A DNA stretch of 6,051 bases, from assembly GCA_903873355.1 (NCBI GenBank), contig CAIQOG010000627.1, forward strand, positions 1-6,051, given 5' to 3'. Origin of the DNA: an uncultured Bacteroidales bacterium (GTDB taxonomy: Bacteria > Bacteroidota > Bacteroidia > Bacteroidales > Paludibacteraceae). Of this stretch, positions 5,519 through 6,051 are shown piece by piece. Made by a program: the position numbers and the translations under genes. The notes beneath the pieces are model-generated. The model saw only the letters and a list, made by a program, of their open reading frames with translations, ran no database searches and was not told where the DNA came from. Numbering within the stretch: position 1 is the stretch's first letter; each line of letters opens with the position of its first letter.

Positions 5519-5974
5519 GTGGATACGTTAAGTTATAAAACCATTTCTGCCAACAAAGCTACGGCGCAGAAAGAATGGGTAGTTGTGGATGCTACCGATT
5601 TGGTATTGGGACGTATGGGCACGAAAGTTGCAAAACTTTTGCGCGGAAAATACAAACCAAGTTTTACTCCTCACGTTGATTGTGGCGATAATGTGATTAT
5701 TATCAATGCAGACAAAGTTCAATTAACAGGTAATAAATGGAATGATCGCATTTACCTTAGCCACACAGGCTATCCGGGTGGACAACGCGAAATTACTCCT
5801 GCTAAATTGATGGAAAAAAGCCCTGAAAAACTGATTAAAAAGGTTGTAAAAGGTATGTTGCCTAAAAACCGTTTAGGAGCAGTATTATTGGGTAATTTGT
5901 ATGTTTTTGCAGGTGCAGAACACAACATGCAAGCTCAACAACCAAAACAAATCGATTTAAACTCACTTAAATAA
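5519..5974 (+). CDS. rplM: 50S ribosomal protein L13 (uL13)
   Basis: L13 is an early-assembling protein of the large ribosomal subunit that binds 23S rRNA. The 151-residue product is full length and carries the family signatures along its whole length: WVVVDATDLVLGRMGTKVAKLLRGK, HVDCGDNVIIINADKVQLTGNKW, GYPGGQREITPAKL and VKGMLPKNRLGAVLLGNLYVFAGAEHNMQAQQP. The start is GTG at 5519, giving VDTLSYKTISANKAT, which aligns with the MDTLSYKTISANKA start I know from Bacteroidetes L13. No in-frame ATG lies nearby upstream. The preceding bases are AT-rich with no Shine-Dalgarno sequence, as is normal in this phylum. It is followed after 5 nt by rpsI, the conserved L13-S9 operon, and preceded by its own promoter and a structured leader. 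Confidence 0.98.
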   Translation: MDTLSYKTISANKATAQKEWVVVDATDLVLGRMGTKVAKLLRGKYKPSFTPHVDCGDNVIIINADKVQLTGNKWNDRIYLSHTGYPGGQREITPAKLMEKSPEKLIKKVVKGMLPKNRLGAVLLGNLYVFAGAEHNMQAQQPKQIDLNSLK

Positions 5975-5979
5975 TAAGT

Positions 5980-6051
5980 ATGGAAGTAATAAATGCCTTA
6001 GGAAGAAGAAAAGCGGCTGTTGCTCGTGTTTTCGTGAGCGAAGGAACAGGA
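5980..6051 (+). CDS. rpsI: 30S ribosomal protein S9 (uS9), 3' partial
   Basis: ATG at 5980 opens a frame that runs to the window end and encodes MEVINALGRRKAAVARVFVSEGTG (24 residues). The GRRKAAVARV element is the typical S9 N-terminus. S9 sits in the small subunit and its C-terminal tail, not seen here, reaches the P-site tRNA. It starts 5 nt after the rplM stop codon, so the two genes are cotranscribed and probably translationally coupled. The rest of the gene lies outside the window. Confidence 0.95.
   Translation, partial: MEVINALGRRKAAVARVFVSEGTG

Overview
The window looks like chromosomal DNA of a Bacteroidetes (Bacteroidota) bacterium, probably class Bacteroidia. Four things support this: low G+C, no Shine-Dalgarno sequences in front of the genes, promoter elements of the Bacteroidetes type (TTTG, about 19 bp, then TAnnTTTGC), and an L13 N-terminus (MDTLSYKTISANKAT...) of the kind I know from this phylum. 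No tRNA, rRNA, CRISPR array, transposase or integrase was found.

Layout. Positions 2-1177 (+) hold a YeeE/YedE-type sulfur-compound transporter fused to a C-terminal rhodanese-like domain; its 5' end lies outside the window. Seventeen bases later, 1195-3072 (+) encodes a secreted and membrane-anchored cytochrome with nine CXXCH haem-c motifs followed by a b-type cytochrome membrane domain. This is the arrangement of CbcL-type quinol oxidases. The two genes look like one operon that pairs sulfur handling with quinone-linked electron transfer across the cytoplasmic membrane. A strong hairpin (3134-3173) separates them from the convergent gene 3194-4585 (-).

Gene 3194-4585 (-) is the least familiar part of the window. 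It encodes a predicted outer-membrane beta-barrel whose barrel appears to end at Phe272. A tail of about 190 residues follows, carrying six copies of RKGWDGS[V/I]KG. The last four copies sit exactly 32 residues apart, joined by a repeated helix-like segment. The codons of these copies differ much more than the peptide does. Upstream of the gene are an FNR-type dyad (TTGAT-N4-ATCAA, 4689-4702) and a perfect AT-rich inverted repeat (4614-4636).

Next, 4758-5267 (-) encodes a compact alkyladenine (3-methyladenine) DNA glycosylase. It ends in a hairpin that shares 34 identical bases, loop included, with the terminator on the far side of the outer-membrane gene. From the divergent intergenic region, a textbook Bacteroidetes promoter (5351-5382) drives a leader of about 130 nt containing a stem-loop, then rplM (5519-5974, L13, GTG start) and the start of rpsI (5980 to the window end, S9).

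The window therefore joins a housekeeping L13-S9 operon and a DNA-repair gene to a respiratory or sulfur module and an unusual repeat-bearing outer-membrane protein. The best candidate for something undescribed is the barrel plus KGWDGSVKG-repeat protein. Next are the CbcL-like cytochrome beside a sulfur transporter with a cysteine-less rhodanese domain, and the repeated terminator element.
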